A stretch of DNA of 64,000 nucleotides from Hetaerina americana (lineage: Eukaryota; Arthropoda; Insecta; Odonata; Calopterygidae), in assembly GCA_022747635.1 (NCBI GenBank), contig JAKTNV010000010.1:47368458-47432457 (forward strand). Direction: 5' to 3'. The position numbers were made by a program, and so were the translations under genes. The stretch's first letter is position 1. Every line of letters begins with the position of its first letter. The notes below the pieces were generated by a model. It worked only from the letters and a program-made list of their open reading frames with translations, did no database searches and was not told the origin of the DNA. This document shows positions 24,560-35,191 of the stretch, one piece after another.

Positions 24560-25480
24560 ACAAGTTTTGGATGGACAGACTCAACAATGATACATATCTT
24601 TGTCCTTCCTATCAAAGCAACCTGAAATCAAACTCTACCATCAATATCATACTTTCTTCCTCTCTTAATTTCTTCCAACATGCCTACCTTTTTTCACCTC
24701 TTCCTCGTTTATCGAACGACTCGATTGTTCTCCTTTTTGTCCATGTCAACTTTTCCATCCTTCTCCACACAAACAAGTACGTTTCAAAAAGCCTCCGATT
24801 AAAACCTGTCATCCTGCTTCAGCGACCATGTTTCCGCTTCATAAAAACCCAAGATTTATGTAAAAGTGTGAACAAGTTTTTCATGACAACTTTAATCAAG
24901 ATCCCTCAAACCTATTCACTTCTCCTCGTAAAAGTAGTTTTTAGGGGAAGCGATCGACGGCTGTGGTCATTTGCACCATTAGGGGCGGACAGGAAAAATG
25001 AAGGGTGGAGAGAAAACCAGCGTCGGCATTAGCCTACTCTTAACGAAAGGGACCAAGTGATTCACAGCTTGACGTGCCATCCGACGGACGGCATACTCAC
25101 TCTACGAGTAAGTACCCTCCACAGATCACCTCAAGTAGGGATCGGGATACCACTGAAAAATATCTGCCGCCGCCGGGATTCAAACCGGGCCTCCAGCGTG
25201 GGAAGCCAGTTCATTACCCCAGCCGCCACTCCATCTAAATCCCCTTTTCTCCTCGTAAAGGCTTTTTTTGCCTAACGCATTCATTCTTCTTATGCTCCTA
25301 CTACATTGACGATATTGGTCCAAAGCACTTGCAAGATAGGTTTAAATGTTCCGTCGGCTCTAGTTTTTTCCCTACAATTTTAACGTTTACTTTGTCCATC
25401 CTCCTTAAAAATATCATAATATTTTTGTTTACATTGCTCCTTATTCCATACCTACGTCAAAGATATTCTAATGGATTCAT
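24560..25480 (-). pseudogene. LINE RT/3' region, interrupted by a SINE (LINE family G)
   Basis: Minus-strand translation from about 25450 gives VNVKIVGKKLE, a decayed YLGS block and ALGKKSLYEEK. After the SINE it continues with KSFYEEK-like sequence, a decayed ALYGSETW-like block, VWRRMEKLTWTKRRT near 24745-24790, and a KRGRGE block before the end. This order (KLE..EYLGS..RIALAK..ETWTL..WRRME.VKWT..RTNEEV..GKRGRGRPR) is typical of the C-terminal portion of a LINE polyprotein. The reading frame breaks repeatedly. The same family occurs at 46080-47065, 50995-51420 and 63670-64000. Confidence 0.75.
24934..25247 (-). mobile_element. tRNA-derived SINE (family B) inserted in a LINE
   Basis: Read on the minus strand. 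The tRNA-like head has an A-box-like TGGCGGCTGGG near 25224-25234 and a B box GGTTTGAATCC (complement of 25176-25186). A body follows with CCGTCCGTCGGATGG, and the 3' part contains CCCTAATGGTGCAAATGACC (complement of about 24978-24997), a block found in many arthropod SINE tails as I remember them. The direct repeat TCTCCTCGTAAA flanks the element (24921-24932 and 25248-25259), which I read as its target-site duplication. The LINE at 24560-25480 continues on both sides. Confidence 0.8.
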
Positions 25481-25554
25481 ATGGCATATTTTCCATTCAC
25501 ATAGTTAACATAATTAGTGGAACATATAACCTACATATACGACAAAGAGGGGAC

Positions 25555-25800
25555 ATGGTAGTCCAGTGAACAGATCGGTGGGATACTGATCGGAGAGTCC
25601 AGGTTAAATTCTAGTTGATTCCTCTGGGCACCTTCAGCTTTATCCAAATGTGTGATTTTGCTGGAAATAGATCTTTCTGGAATATTATAGACGGAACAGG
25701 GAGGGTAACTGGCCCCCCTACTCTGATGTGCAAATTTCATACACCGTTGGGCTTACTGGATCAAAATCGTTATTTAGGATAATTAAACCGAAGACGGGAA
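25555..25800 (+). repeat. tRNA-derived SINE (family A), decayed copy
   Basis: Begins GGTAGTCCAGTGA (A-box region, about 25558-25570) with a mutated B box AGGTTAAATTC (25601-25611). The body matches the better copy at 33815-34088 block for block: GGCACCTTCAGCT, ATGTGTGATTTT, GGGTAACTGGCCCC, a TTGGGCTTA block and a final AAACCGAAGACGGG that corresponds to AAACCGACCTTCGGG. Clearly homologous but old. Confidence 0.75.
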
Positions 25801-28345
25801 AAGCGGTAGATCATAGAGATGAAGAGAGATGTGCGTAGCAAAAGACAGCGAGGAACAAAGCACTGTCTTCAACCTCTCTTTCTGCTTGAGTGAGCAGGGA
25901 TTTACATCAAAGAATTCCTCTAACGCTGCTTGATTTCCGCCCATTAAAGCTCATCATTTTGCAAGGGTAATAAGGAATCGTGAACCATAACGCAATCGTG
26001 CACAAAGATGTCGGGCTAGGACTAGGTCCAAAGGTGTGCGCCAATTCTTAAGCATTATTCAATGAACGCAGTTCATTCCATCCTTTGCCTTTCGGCTAAG
26101 CACTCACCCTCAAAGAAGCCAGAGTAATAGAAAAAAGGGAGAGAAAAATAGTGTCTTTTGCCGAAAATTGTATACTATTACACGTAATAAACAGATATGC
26201 TGGCACTTATCCCCAACATTTTTAGTTTAGGAAAAAATATGAAATTCCGCAGATAAAGATTGTGAATAGAATGCCACGTTTTTAAACTTACTGCGTTCTG
26301 TAAATATTATAAATCTAGTTTTGCAACCCTAGTCAGTTACTGCAGTGATATAATTACAATTCATACTATTCGTTGATATTTCATAAAAAAATACAAAGCT
26401 GTAAGTATAGTGGCTTCTACTTTTTTCTGGGGTTCTAAGTTTTTAGGTAAATATGCTCTTACAAAATAGGTAATGCAAACAATGAACCAGAAATGAAATG
26501 AACTTGTCTCAATTGAAATAAAAATCACGTACACATTACTGATTAGTTCAGGAATTTTGCCTATATACTCACCTATTATCTACGTAAACTTATTATTTAT
26601 TAATTCAAAGGAATTTCAAAAACTCAGTTAATCACGGAATATTTGCGCCATTTCATGGCACCCAGTTGACTAAGCACTGTTTTAGAGTGTGCAGGGAAAC
26701 GAGCGATGGAATAAAACTATGCTTCATTCAACGAATCTAAGTCGTTAAATCGGATTTCGTGACGAAATGAACATAACACGTACGTTTATAAATATTTCCT
26801 TCTTTTGATTCGTTTTTACATTAGTGACGTCAATACATAGTTGACCCTAGGAGTATTAATTCACATATTAGTTAAAATAATGGGCCCTTTAATGATGCCA
26901 TAGATTAAATTGCAAGAGATAGTGATTGAAATAGATTAGTTATTGAAGAATAAGTTATTTTATTTGTATTGTATGAAAATAATTATAAAAAAATAATTAG
27001 TGTAACGAGCGAATAGATTGCCTGCATGTAAGTTTTAACTTGCTAACGTAAAATGGATAATATCAAACCAAAATTAAATAATAAGAGGTGTTATATGCAT
27101 ATAGACATATTTTGGCTCTCAAAAAGGTTATATGGATTCATATTAAACTAAAGTCAAGAACGAATACTAGAAAAGATTGTCAATGTTGATAAACTATTCT
27201 TAATGTAATTGAATAAATCAGTAATTTATAAACGGATTGAAAATGTTGCATTTAATGTAAATATGCATCGTTTCACCATTTTATTTTTTTCAAACCACAG
27301 AAAAACATATAAATTTATGAGAAGAATCCATCATTTTTGTATGGGACGTATTTTTGTATTGCTATTTATTTTGAAAATTATCAATACGATGTAATGAAAT
27401 TATCCAATGTCAAGGCAGAATTGAACAGATTATCCTTTTTAATTTCTAATGATAGTCTGAAGACAAGCTTTTCATTCTTAGTATTAATATCAATGTTTTT
27501 GGAATACAAGCAAGCACGTTGATGGGTATCCTTTGTTTCAAATACCTTCGAAATCAATTTCCAGCGTATCTGGGAAAGTGAGGTATTTCGAAAATACCCA
27601 ATAGTGGCCACGCGAAAAAATTGAATGCTTGAAAGTGCAGACTCTGGTTTTACAAGGCGGCAACTTATGAGCCCTGTGCGGGTCGAAGCTTATGCTTTCG
27701 GAGCAGCGCAGAGAGTTCATCGGCATTCATGAATTTGGTATGCATACTACTACGTAGTCGTAAAGATATTCTTTCCACGGTAAAGGATTTGTTGATATTT
27801 TAAGATTAAAACTAATGTTTTGTACGTGTTCCATATTTACGCATCGATCCAATTGCAAATCAGGCTTAAGCTTTCATGTAATTGCCAAGGTGAAAGGTCT
27901 TAACAGCGTGTAGAAAGATGAAATTAGGTTTGCTATGCAATAGGTTATCTATAATTTGAACACTCACACGCGAGAGAACTATAATCCTCAAAATTCTAGG
28001 AATCCAAAAATGAGTACTTTCCAAATTGTGCTCGGAAAAATCTGAGTTTTTCACCTTAAAAAACGCTTTCTACAAAACATATTATTTCATCACAGAATTG
28101 GGATTCGTAGTTTTCAATTATTCAGAAATAAAACTTGGTGTCTCTATAATCTAGTTTTAATCTTAAGGTACGATAGGTGTGGTTGTTCGGATCGGTTGCG
28201 TACGATATTTTTTCCCATTTCATACCGACAAAAATGTTTGTTTTGTATTCCATCACCGAACTTGCCAATCACTCACCTACCACACTGGTGCCGATTGCCA
28301 CTTTTACCTGAAATCTACAACTCCAGCCATGCCAATAAAATGCTT
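25801..28345. other. Anonymous AT-rich DNA
   Basis: About 2.5 kb. No gene or known repeat recognised. Frames of about 60-76 codons at 27209-27726 show no domain. Confidence 0.45.
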
Positions 28346-28349
28346 TCAA

Positions 28350-28920
28350 GTGACGTACTCCCGTACTGTCTGGGTAAATATATGTTTCAAGGTGCACAAT
28401 AATCTTTTATATAATATCCGTAAACCGATGACTCATCACTTGTTATCATCCTGGGCTAGAAGAAGATTTCATTCTCATCAGCTCGATCAAACAGTTCCCG
28501 ACAGACTTGAACTCGATTTTGTTTCTGGCCTGCTGTCATCAAGCAAGGCACGAATTTGCCTGCGATGCATCGATTTTGAACTCGATGCATCCTCAATTTT
28601 TCAGTCATGATTTCATAGTACGAACCAATTAAGATGCCACACCGATAGTTTTCAGACAGTCAAACGTTGATTTGCACGAACGAGATCGTTCACTTTCTCG
28701 ATGTGGGGGTCATTAGTCTACACTGATGGTATTCAGAAACGCTGGTCGACTTCCGCTGATTGCCGCCCCTTTTTGAAACAGGTAAACTATTCGTATCATA
28801 AGGTATATTTTAAAGAACCCTTTCCATAAGACTCTGCAATCAACTCAATAATTTTTGTGAAGGATTTGGAGAGTGTCACGCAGAATTTCAGAGAACAACG
28901 CTGCGTCTTCGAAGAGCTAA
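28350..28920 (-). pseudogene. Mariner transposase remnant (family E), N-terminal half
   Basis: Reading down the minus strand from about 28915: QRYAIKFCVTLSKSFTKIIE, AESYGKGSLKYT, FKKGRQSAEVDQR, HIEKVNDLVRANQRLTV, then RVQVCRELFDRADENE and MITSDESSVYGY. This is the order found in a widespread arthropod mariner family: first helix-turn-helix, GRQSVEDD.RSGRPS linker, second helix-turn-helix, QNR..VCRELFDRA, and the first catalytic block ITGDESWVYGYDPET. Here the catalytic block has G to S and W to S changes. Several stops and frameshifts are present, and the second and third catalytic aspartates are not found. The copy is dead and 3'-truncated. Confidence 0.75.
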
Positions 28921-31590
28921 TTTCCGCGGATCCGATTTTTCTCCGCACTCCACGAACACTCCTTCACATAAACGGCCGTAACTAATCAACAAAACAAGAT
29001 ATCGTTGAAGGCGGTTATTCGCAAAGTTTCTGCGGGCACAACGCCTTCAAGTGGATTAAAAAATAACCAACTGGAGGCGCTCTATTAAAAAAGTTTGGGA
29101 ATCTATTGAACCGACATCGTATACGTTATTTTGCTATAGGTGCTGCATACTGAATAGCCGAAGAAGTTCTATAAATATTTTTTAATGAACGAAATACCCT
29201 ATTGAGCCACTACAAAGCGCTAGCGCCGGACAAAGGAAGAAAATAATGCAGCGGGTGAGTATGAGGTTCTTTTAGTGAAATTAAAAACGTTGATCAGAAG
29301 AATACGCAATTTTTTTAAAAATCTCTATTTTCAAATTGCACGAATGTTTTGTGTTTTGGAATGAGATTCATTTGTGAATCGCAGGAAAAAGGTAGGAAAA
29401 ACTATGGAAAAACATAATCTTTAGTACCTCACCGTTTTCTAGAAGTATTCATTTTGTAAGTTCGTACAATAGTATTAGCCTGAATAGTTTTGTTCAGCTC
29501 TGTGCTGTCACATTTTCTTAAGTTCAGGGAACGTGTTCCGGACTGTTTGGAGTTACCCATCACTGGGAAGATTACAATGAGACTGCGGTGATTCCGGTTT
29601 CCTATACTTAAAGCTTTATTTCCGGACACTTACAGAGGTATACCAACAACATTCTTCAACCTTGAGGCTGGTTTGATCGATAATGGAAGAGTGCATAAGG
29701 TTCTGAAGTCCAGAAGAGTTTCATAGTCAAACATTAGGGTGTGTGGACCAGATCCTTTCCTTTATGTACACATGCGGTTTCCCTGTAATTACTAATCTTC
29801 CGGAAATAACTCACATATAGTATGTTTGGAGGAATCCAAGGACCTAGTGGAGCAACCCTCCAGCCAAAAGTCAAACGCTTTACTGACTACATAGACTATT
29901 TCTGTGGCCTTGAAATGTGAAACTTATTGAATTAAACATTATTAATTTTTCGGCATGATTGAAATAGTTCTGAAATATTGATATTCAACGAAAACAATAG
30001 ATAAATATGACAGAATTTACCTTTAAATTCTGACGTTCATATATTTCTGACATTGAAATTAGCAAAAGAACTGGCATACTTACAATTATGTTGAAGCTAA
30101 GAAAGAGAAAAAAACGCTTTTCACGCATCGTATTCGTTGTTGCATGCACATCATATAATAAGCTAAAGTTTGCTTGCGGTTGACACATTTTGGATTTTTG
30201 ACTTTAGTCGTACTAAACTGGAATTTAAACTCAGTGTGTACGGCCTAAAGATATATTGGAAAATCTGCTTACAAAGGACTATTCGAAAATCCAAAGAATA
30301 TAGGTCATTTGCTGGATCACATGTAATAAATCAGCATTGTTTAAGTCCGATTTTTTGAAAATCCGAATTTGAAAACCGAAAGTTTGAATTATTCGAAAAG
30401 TGGAAACCCGGATTATTTCTTAACTTGATAATATTACCGGTTTCATTTATACTTTGATCATACCTCAAAAAACCTAAAACCTACCTGTAGGTCCAGTTGA
30501 AAATAAATGGAGAAGTATTACTGGCAACAACGCTAGAAAATACATGGATTATGCCAATAAAAGCTGTCACAGGATGACAGAAATTCTTAAACTCTTGAAA
30601 AAAGAAACAACAGAGAATAAATATTTCATTTAACAAATCCGAAATGAAGCAGAAGTAACTTGAATAAAGTATGATTAACATTAGTTTGGGGAATTTATTG
30701 ACTCCAGACGAAAGGAGGTCTCCTTTTCTTTATAAACTTCATTCAGGCATTTATTCATTCCCTCATACAAAGGGTATAATAAATAAGTACAAGGCATAGG
30801 TGCTTTTAGAACATTTTACAGCAGATATAAATTTAACAAAAGCTTTTAAACTGGTTTATAACTCCTCGAAAACAAATTTTTTTCATCAAAATTTTATTAT
30901 AACCCTGAAATAATATTTTTATCCAAAAAGAATATATTTATCTTCGAGTACTTGTAAAATGAGGTTTATTATATTATTGCCAAAAATGGGGGAGAGAAAA
31001 TATTATTCAAAATGATATTAAGTCATTTTTTCTTTTACCAATGGTCACGAATATGTGTTGAATACTATTTATAACTACCATTAACGATACCGAAATCAAA
31101 CATTGACCGCGAACTTCCGAGGAAGGAGGGAGAAGACTTGGAACAGCAAGAGAGGTTGAAGAAAGGGAGGAAGAGGACGAGATGGATCTATTCCCGCTCG
31201 ATACACTGCTTCACTAAGAGGATTAGCAAAACGCGAGAAAGCGCTCCGGAGCTCTTAAAGCTTCGGTTTAGGGTTACGGGAAAGCTTTTTGTTCTCGCTG
31301 AGCAAAGTTTTCCATTAGAGATGGAGGGAATGGAGCAATGGCTCAGCAGTGGGCGCCTACGTACCTATTCTGTGAACAATAAAATTGGCTGCTCGGCAAG
31401 GCCGGAAATATCTTCGATTTACCCAATTCGGACATGTCCTAATCCTTTTATAAGTTGTACGAAATATCCCAAGCTGGTGAGCGTGCATTTTCCGTATAAT
31501 GAAGTCTCTAAAAATCTTTCGCCCGTCGACCATCGGAAAAATAGTTCTTTTCTAATAAAAGTTCTTTCATGTGAGTGTGTGTGTATATAA
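28921..31590. other. Anonymous AT-rich DNA
   Basis: No gene recognised. An open frame of 150 codons at 31138-31590 opens with TTG and has no recognisable domain. A 66-codon minus frame at 29429-29629 is likewise unassigned. Confidence 0.45.
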
Positions 31591-31594
31591 ATAA

Positions 31595-31735
31595 TTAAAT
31601 ATAAATATATATATGTAAATGTGTATATATATATATATATATTTATGATGCACTAAATTTTAAGATATTTATTAAATATAAGTAAATATATTATATATAT
31701 ATAATATATAATATATATATATATATATAATGTAT
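31595..31735. repeat. (TA)n microsatellite
   Basis: Runs of TA/TATA at 31597-31642 and 31690-31730. Low-complexity sequence that lies beyond the 3' end of the Penelope-like element. Confidence 0.85.
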
Positions 31736-31794
31736 AACACTTAGCACTAGTGGACACAGACAAAAACACAGAAACACACAAAAAAAGAGACTCA

Positions 31795-31840
31795 CTATTT
31801 TTCGAATTTTCGGTGGTCGTTGCCACCTTTATCAAGGAGG
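31795..31840 (-). ncRNA. Degenerate hammerhead-ribozyme-like motif, candidate
   Basis: On the minus strand this reads CTTGATAAA, then a 5-bp stem GGTGG/CCACC around CAACGA, then GAAAATT. The order CUGAUGA - stem II - GAAA is the hammerhead core; here the first block has an extra T and an A where G8 is required. A 3-bp stem III (ATT/AAT) followed by A can be drawn, but no stem I could be formed, so it would be inactive. It lies about 200 bp downstream of the Penelope-like element stop codon. Penelope-like elements are known to carry hammerhead motifs in their terminal regions, so the position fits. Confidence 0.35.
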
Positions 31841-32033
31841 AGAGGGACAGAACTGAAGGGAATACGAGGGCTGGAGCGATGGATGGAAGGGGAAGGTGGG
31901 GAGGGAATTCCGAAGGGACGGGTTTGGAGGGGCAGCGTTAGAAGGGTGGGGAAAATGTAGAAGGTGATGGGGGTGGAAGGGGGATGAAAATATAATTAGA
32001 ACAGGGTAATTAGTGCCTAATATTGATTCCTGA
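31841..32033 (-). other. 3' untranslated region of the Penelope-like element, polypyrimidine on the sense strand
   Basis: The + strand is G/A-rich with many GGGG runs. In the sense direction of the element this is a polypyrimidine tract directly after the stop codon. The element boundary cannot be fixed from a single copy. Confidence 0.5.
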
Positions 32034-33770
32034 TCAGTTCCAGGACTCCAAAAGCCAGATGAAGGATTGCTCTAGTGTTTTCAGTTTCAGAGGAGGATCA
32101 GAGGGTGGGAGGGATGCTATGATTGATACACTATAGCATTTATCAAAGGGAGTGTTGTGTTCGGAGGCGTGTTTGGGGATAGGGAGCATGTCAATTAAGG
32201 AAGAGTTTTTGCATGAGGCTCGGTGGTTGTTGATTCTGATATTGAGGGGTGTGGTGGTTTGCCCAATATAATAGGCAGGGCAAAGTTGGCACTTCAGAAG
32301 GTACACTACATTGCTAGAAGTGCAAGTAGAGGAGGGAATTGGTGGGAGAGAGTTAAAAAGCGGGTGGGAGAGGGATGGGATTTTGGTTTTGAAAATAGGG
32401 CATGTTTTACATCTGGGTTTATTGCAAGGCGTTGGAGTGGTTTTAGGACGGGTTGGGGATTTAAGGAGTGGATTTGTTGATTTGAGGAGATCGGATAGGT
32501 TGGCGGGGCGTTTGAAAGTAACTGAGGGGCATTTGGGAAAAAGGTTGGCGGTGGCATTATGATTTTTTAGGATAGGGTAGAGGTCTTTCAGGATTGATCG
32601 TATAGATTCTAAGATAACCGGGAAGTATGTAGTGCAAATTGAGAGAGGGTGGGGTTCTGCGGTGGAGGAAGGTTTGGGAGTGTACGCATGTTTACGGATT
32701 CTTTTGTTCAGGAGGGATTCGGGATAACCTCTTTTGAGGAGGGAACAGTGTAGACTTGAAAGGAAATAATCAAGGGAATCAGGGTCACTACAAATTCTGT
32801 GTCCCCTTGTGGATAGGGAGTAAGGAATGGAGCGTTTTGTGTGATATGGGTGGCAACTATTGTAGTGTAAGTATTGCTGTTTGTTTGTGGGTTTAATATG
32901 TACAGAGGTGTGAAATGTTTGGTTTCTTAATGTAACATTTACATCCAGGAAGGTGATTTGGGAGGAGGATACTGTAGAACTGAAGGAAATAGAGGACGAA
33001 GCATTGAGGTCGGAAATGAAAGCTTTCAGGGAATCGGTACCATGTTGCCAGAGGAGGAAGATATCATCGATGTACCTGAGCCACAATAGAGGTTTCAGTG
33101 GTTGTTTTGACAGGAATTTCTTCTCTGCGAGACCAAGAAAGAGGTTTGCATAGGAAGGGCTGAACCTGCTACCCATGGCACAGCCCTTGATTTGCAAGAA
33201 GAATTTGTCGTTAAAGGAAAAGGAGTTGCGGGTGAGGATGAACTCGGAAAGACTAAGGAGAAAATCTGTGCTGGGTATGTGTGGCTCAGGGCGTTGGGAG
33301 AGGTAATGTTTGAGAGCGGAGAGACCTTCTAAGTGGGGAATCGATGTGTATAGGGATGTTGCATCTATGGTGGCCATAATGATCTCAGTATCTGGAGGGA
33401 GGGAGGTTGATTTTAGCCTTTCCAGGAAATGGTAAGAATCGATGGTGTGTGACGGTAGGGAATGGACTATCGGTTGGAGATAGTGGTCTACAAATGCAGA
33501 GATTCTTTCAGTTGGGGAGTGACGGGAGGATAAAATCGGACGACCGGGATTCCCAGGCTTGTGAATCTTTGGAAGGATATAGAAATGAGGGGTGCGTGGG
33601 TGGGAGGGGAGAGGAGGTCTAGGTCTGAAGGAGATAGACCCTCATTTGGCCCGTTGGACACGAGAAATTCAAAAAGTTCCTTCTGAAGTGCGGGGTTTGG
33701 GTCTTCGGGGATTTGCCGGTATGCGCACGTATCCGAGAGTTGCCTGTCAACCTCCGTTATGTAATCCGTA
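32034..33770 (-). pseudogene. Penelope-like element: reverse transcriptase plus GIY-YIG endonuclease
   Basis: A long open frame runs from about 33640 down to the stop at 32034 (over 520 codons; an internal ATG is at 33377). It starts with TPHFYILPKIHKPGNPGRP, the RT 1/2 block typical of Penelope-like elements. Counting from the internal ATG there follow TIDATSLYTSIP (residues 3-14, catalytic Asp), GCAMGSRFSP (65-74), RYIDDIF (101-107, catalytic Asp pair) and FLDVNV. Near the end come a Cys-rich CNKPRCKTCPIF and a GIY-YIG nuclease block VVYLLKCQLCPAYYIGQT, whose arrangement with cysteines is characteristic of Penelope/Neptune-type elements. Upstream in another frame, 33600-33770 encodes VDRQLSDTCAYRQIPEDP, the preceding conserved region, so a single-base frameshift lies near 33600-33640 in a C-rich stretch. 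The N-terminus is cut off at a (GT)n repeat. RT and nuclease residues look intact; the copy is dead only through truncation and the frameshift. Confidence 0.92.
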
Positions 33771-33773
33771 ATG

Positions 33774-33814
33774 CATGTGTGTGTGTGTGTGCGTGTGTGT
33801 TTGTGTGTGTGTGT
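33774..33814. repeat. (GT)n microsatellite
   Basis: An interrupted GT repeat lying exactly between the truncated 5' end of the Penelope-like element and the SINE. Confidence 0.95.
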
Positions 33815-34088
33815 GGTCGCGGTAGTCCAGTGGGTAGAGCGTTGGACTGTTGACCAGAGGGTCCCGGGTTCCATTCCCGGGCAAGGCACTCAGGGCACCT
33901 GCAGCTCCACCCAAGCTATGTGATTTTTCGGGTACCAGGTCTTCTTGGGAAACCATAACCGGCACAGGGAAAGGAACTGGCCCCTGACGAGTGAATTTTC
34001 ACACGCCGTATTGGGCTTAGTATTGGGTGATCTCTACTTTCAGCCACTAAACCGACCTTCGGGTTGATTACTGTGTTTATGGTTTATG
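33815..34088 (+). mobile_element. tRNA-derived SINE (family A), best copy
   Basis: The A box TAGTCCAGTGG (33823-33833) and B box GGTTCCATTCC (33867-33877, one change from consensus) lie within a tRNA-like head beginning GGTCGCGG. The body has CACCTGCAGCTCCACCCAAG, TCGGGTACCAGGTCTTCTTG, GGGAAACCATAACC and a 3' part AAACCGACCTTCGGGTTGAT. Relatives are at 25555-25800 and 50173-50450. No poly(A) tail is visible; the 3' end runs into AT microsatellite sequence that contains further copies of the tail motif. Confidence 0.85.
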
Positions 34089-34167
34089 GTATGGCCAATC
34101 GAAGGTCGGTTTAGTAGGTATATATATATATATATATATAGCTACTAAACCACCCTTCGGGTGTATA

Positions 34168-34243
<76 letters not shown>

Positions 34244-34335
34244 GCTATATATGTATATATATAGCTATATATGTATATATATATATATATATATAGCTAC
34301 TAAACCGACCTATATATATATATACTATATTTATA
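34089..34335. repeat. AT microsatellite containing repeated SINE-tail pieces
   Basis: Long TA arrays (about 34120-34140, 34162-34292, 34314-34326) are interrupted by CTACTAAACC-type pieces at 34142-34160 and 34295-34311, and by an inverted piece CGAAGGTCGGTTTAGTA at 34097-34113. All are parts of the family A SINE 3' end. Inner TAGCTATATATG units repeat at about 34242-34270. Confidence 0.85.
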
Positions 34336-34339
34336 TTCT

Positions 34340-34650
34340 TTCTTCTTTCACATGGAAATAGACCCATGGGTTTAATATGTCGCCAAGTGCCCCGATTCTT
34401 TGGCCAAGAGATGGCATCGGGGGCTGTTTAACCCACCAAAGGAGAAATAGACAACACTCAAGAGGAAAGGGGAACAGTGGCACGTTTCATGGCAGAAGAA
34501 ATAACCAGAGCCAGAAGGGGACATATTAGACCCACGGAGCCCTAAACAAAACACCAATCCACTTTGCATATGGGTCTTCCAAGACGAGCCAAATCCGACG
34601 AAAGTGATTCGTACACGAAGGACAACGAAGTAAATGATCGCCTGTTTCAT
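34340..34650. repeat. Duplicated anonymous unit, copy 1
   Basis: The block around CCGATTCTTTGGCCAAGAGA (34392-34411), with CTGTTTAACCCACCAAAGG next to it, recurs in the same orientation at about 35465-35512. Nearby, GGGTTTAATATG and CATATTAGACCC (34367-34378 and 34524-34535) form an inverted pair. No coding content recognised. Confidence 0.7.
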
Positions 34651-34652
34651 TA

Positions 34653-34860
34653 AATGAAGAACACAATGTATATTTCCACTGTTCTTTATTTACGTACAAC
34701 TAGTTTCACCGCTTGAGCGTCATTATCAGGTACCGAGGTACCTGATAGTACCTTGGTGGCTAACTCGATAGGTACCTCGGTACCTCATGATGGCGCCTTA
34801 GCGTTGAAACTAGTTGTATGTAAATAAAGAACAGTGGAAATATAGATTGTGTTCTTCATT
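34653..34860. repeat. Hairpin repeat FB3 (MITE-like foldback)
   Basis: Arms of about 85-90 nt. The left begins AATGAAGAACACAATGTATA and the right ends with its near complement at 34860; both contain ATTTCCACTGTTCTTTATTT or its complement. Towards the centre each arm, read outwards, gives a CTGATAATGACGC/CTCATGATGGCGC block, then GTGAAACTAGTTGTA or TTGAAACTAGTTGTA, then GTAAATAAAG. The centre contains GGTACC palindromes. It is the longest of the four hairpin repeats. Confidence 0.88.
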
Positions 34861-34994
34861 CAATGAACATGAACTTCCACAAAGTTGAGCCGAGAACAAT
34901 TTAATACTAATGGCCTGTTTCTTCGGAATAACTGAAAATTTAGCAACCGTACCGTTAGAACAATGTAGAACCGTGAATTCTGAGTAGTATACGA

Positions 34995-35191
34995 GCATTT
35001 TTTTGCCAAAAGTGATCATTGAAATACGGAAAAAGAAGCGGAAACGTAGGATCATTCTTCATCATGACAATGCATGCTTTCTCAGATCGGCTGAAACAAC
35101 TACCTATTTGACTGTCCAAAATGTCCAATTGATGGGTCATCCTCCATACAGCCCTGATTTAGCACCAAATGACTTCTTGCTATTTTTATGA
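34995..35191 (+). pseudogene. Mariner transposase fragment (family B)
   Basis: The frame at 35045-35191 gives RRIILHHDNACFLRS, TTYL, then VQLMGHPPYSPDLAPNDFLL before a stop. This is the catalytic stretch from the second Asp (HHDNA) to the third (APND), with exactly 34 residues between, the DD34D spacing of mariner elements. Neither the N-terminal half nor the first catalytic Asp is recognisable, and no terminal repeat was found. The same family is represented at 49791-50065 by the same portion of the protein. Confidence 0.8.

Noticed and set aside
28179..28610. 143-codon plus-strand frame
   Set aside because: It is antisense to the recognisable mariner remnant on the minus strand.
31138..31590. 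150-codon open frame on the plus strand
   Set aside because: Opens with TTG, shows no recognisable domain and has no neighbouring support.
32223..33622. Several plus-strand frames across the Penelope-like element
   Set aside because: Antisense shadows; the minus strand carries all RT and GIY-YIG motifs.
33815..33890. Functional tRNA gene
   Set aside because: The head continues into a SINE body shared with two other loci, so it is a retroposon head.
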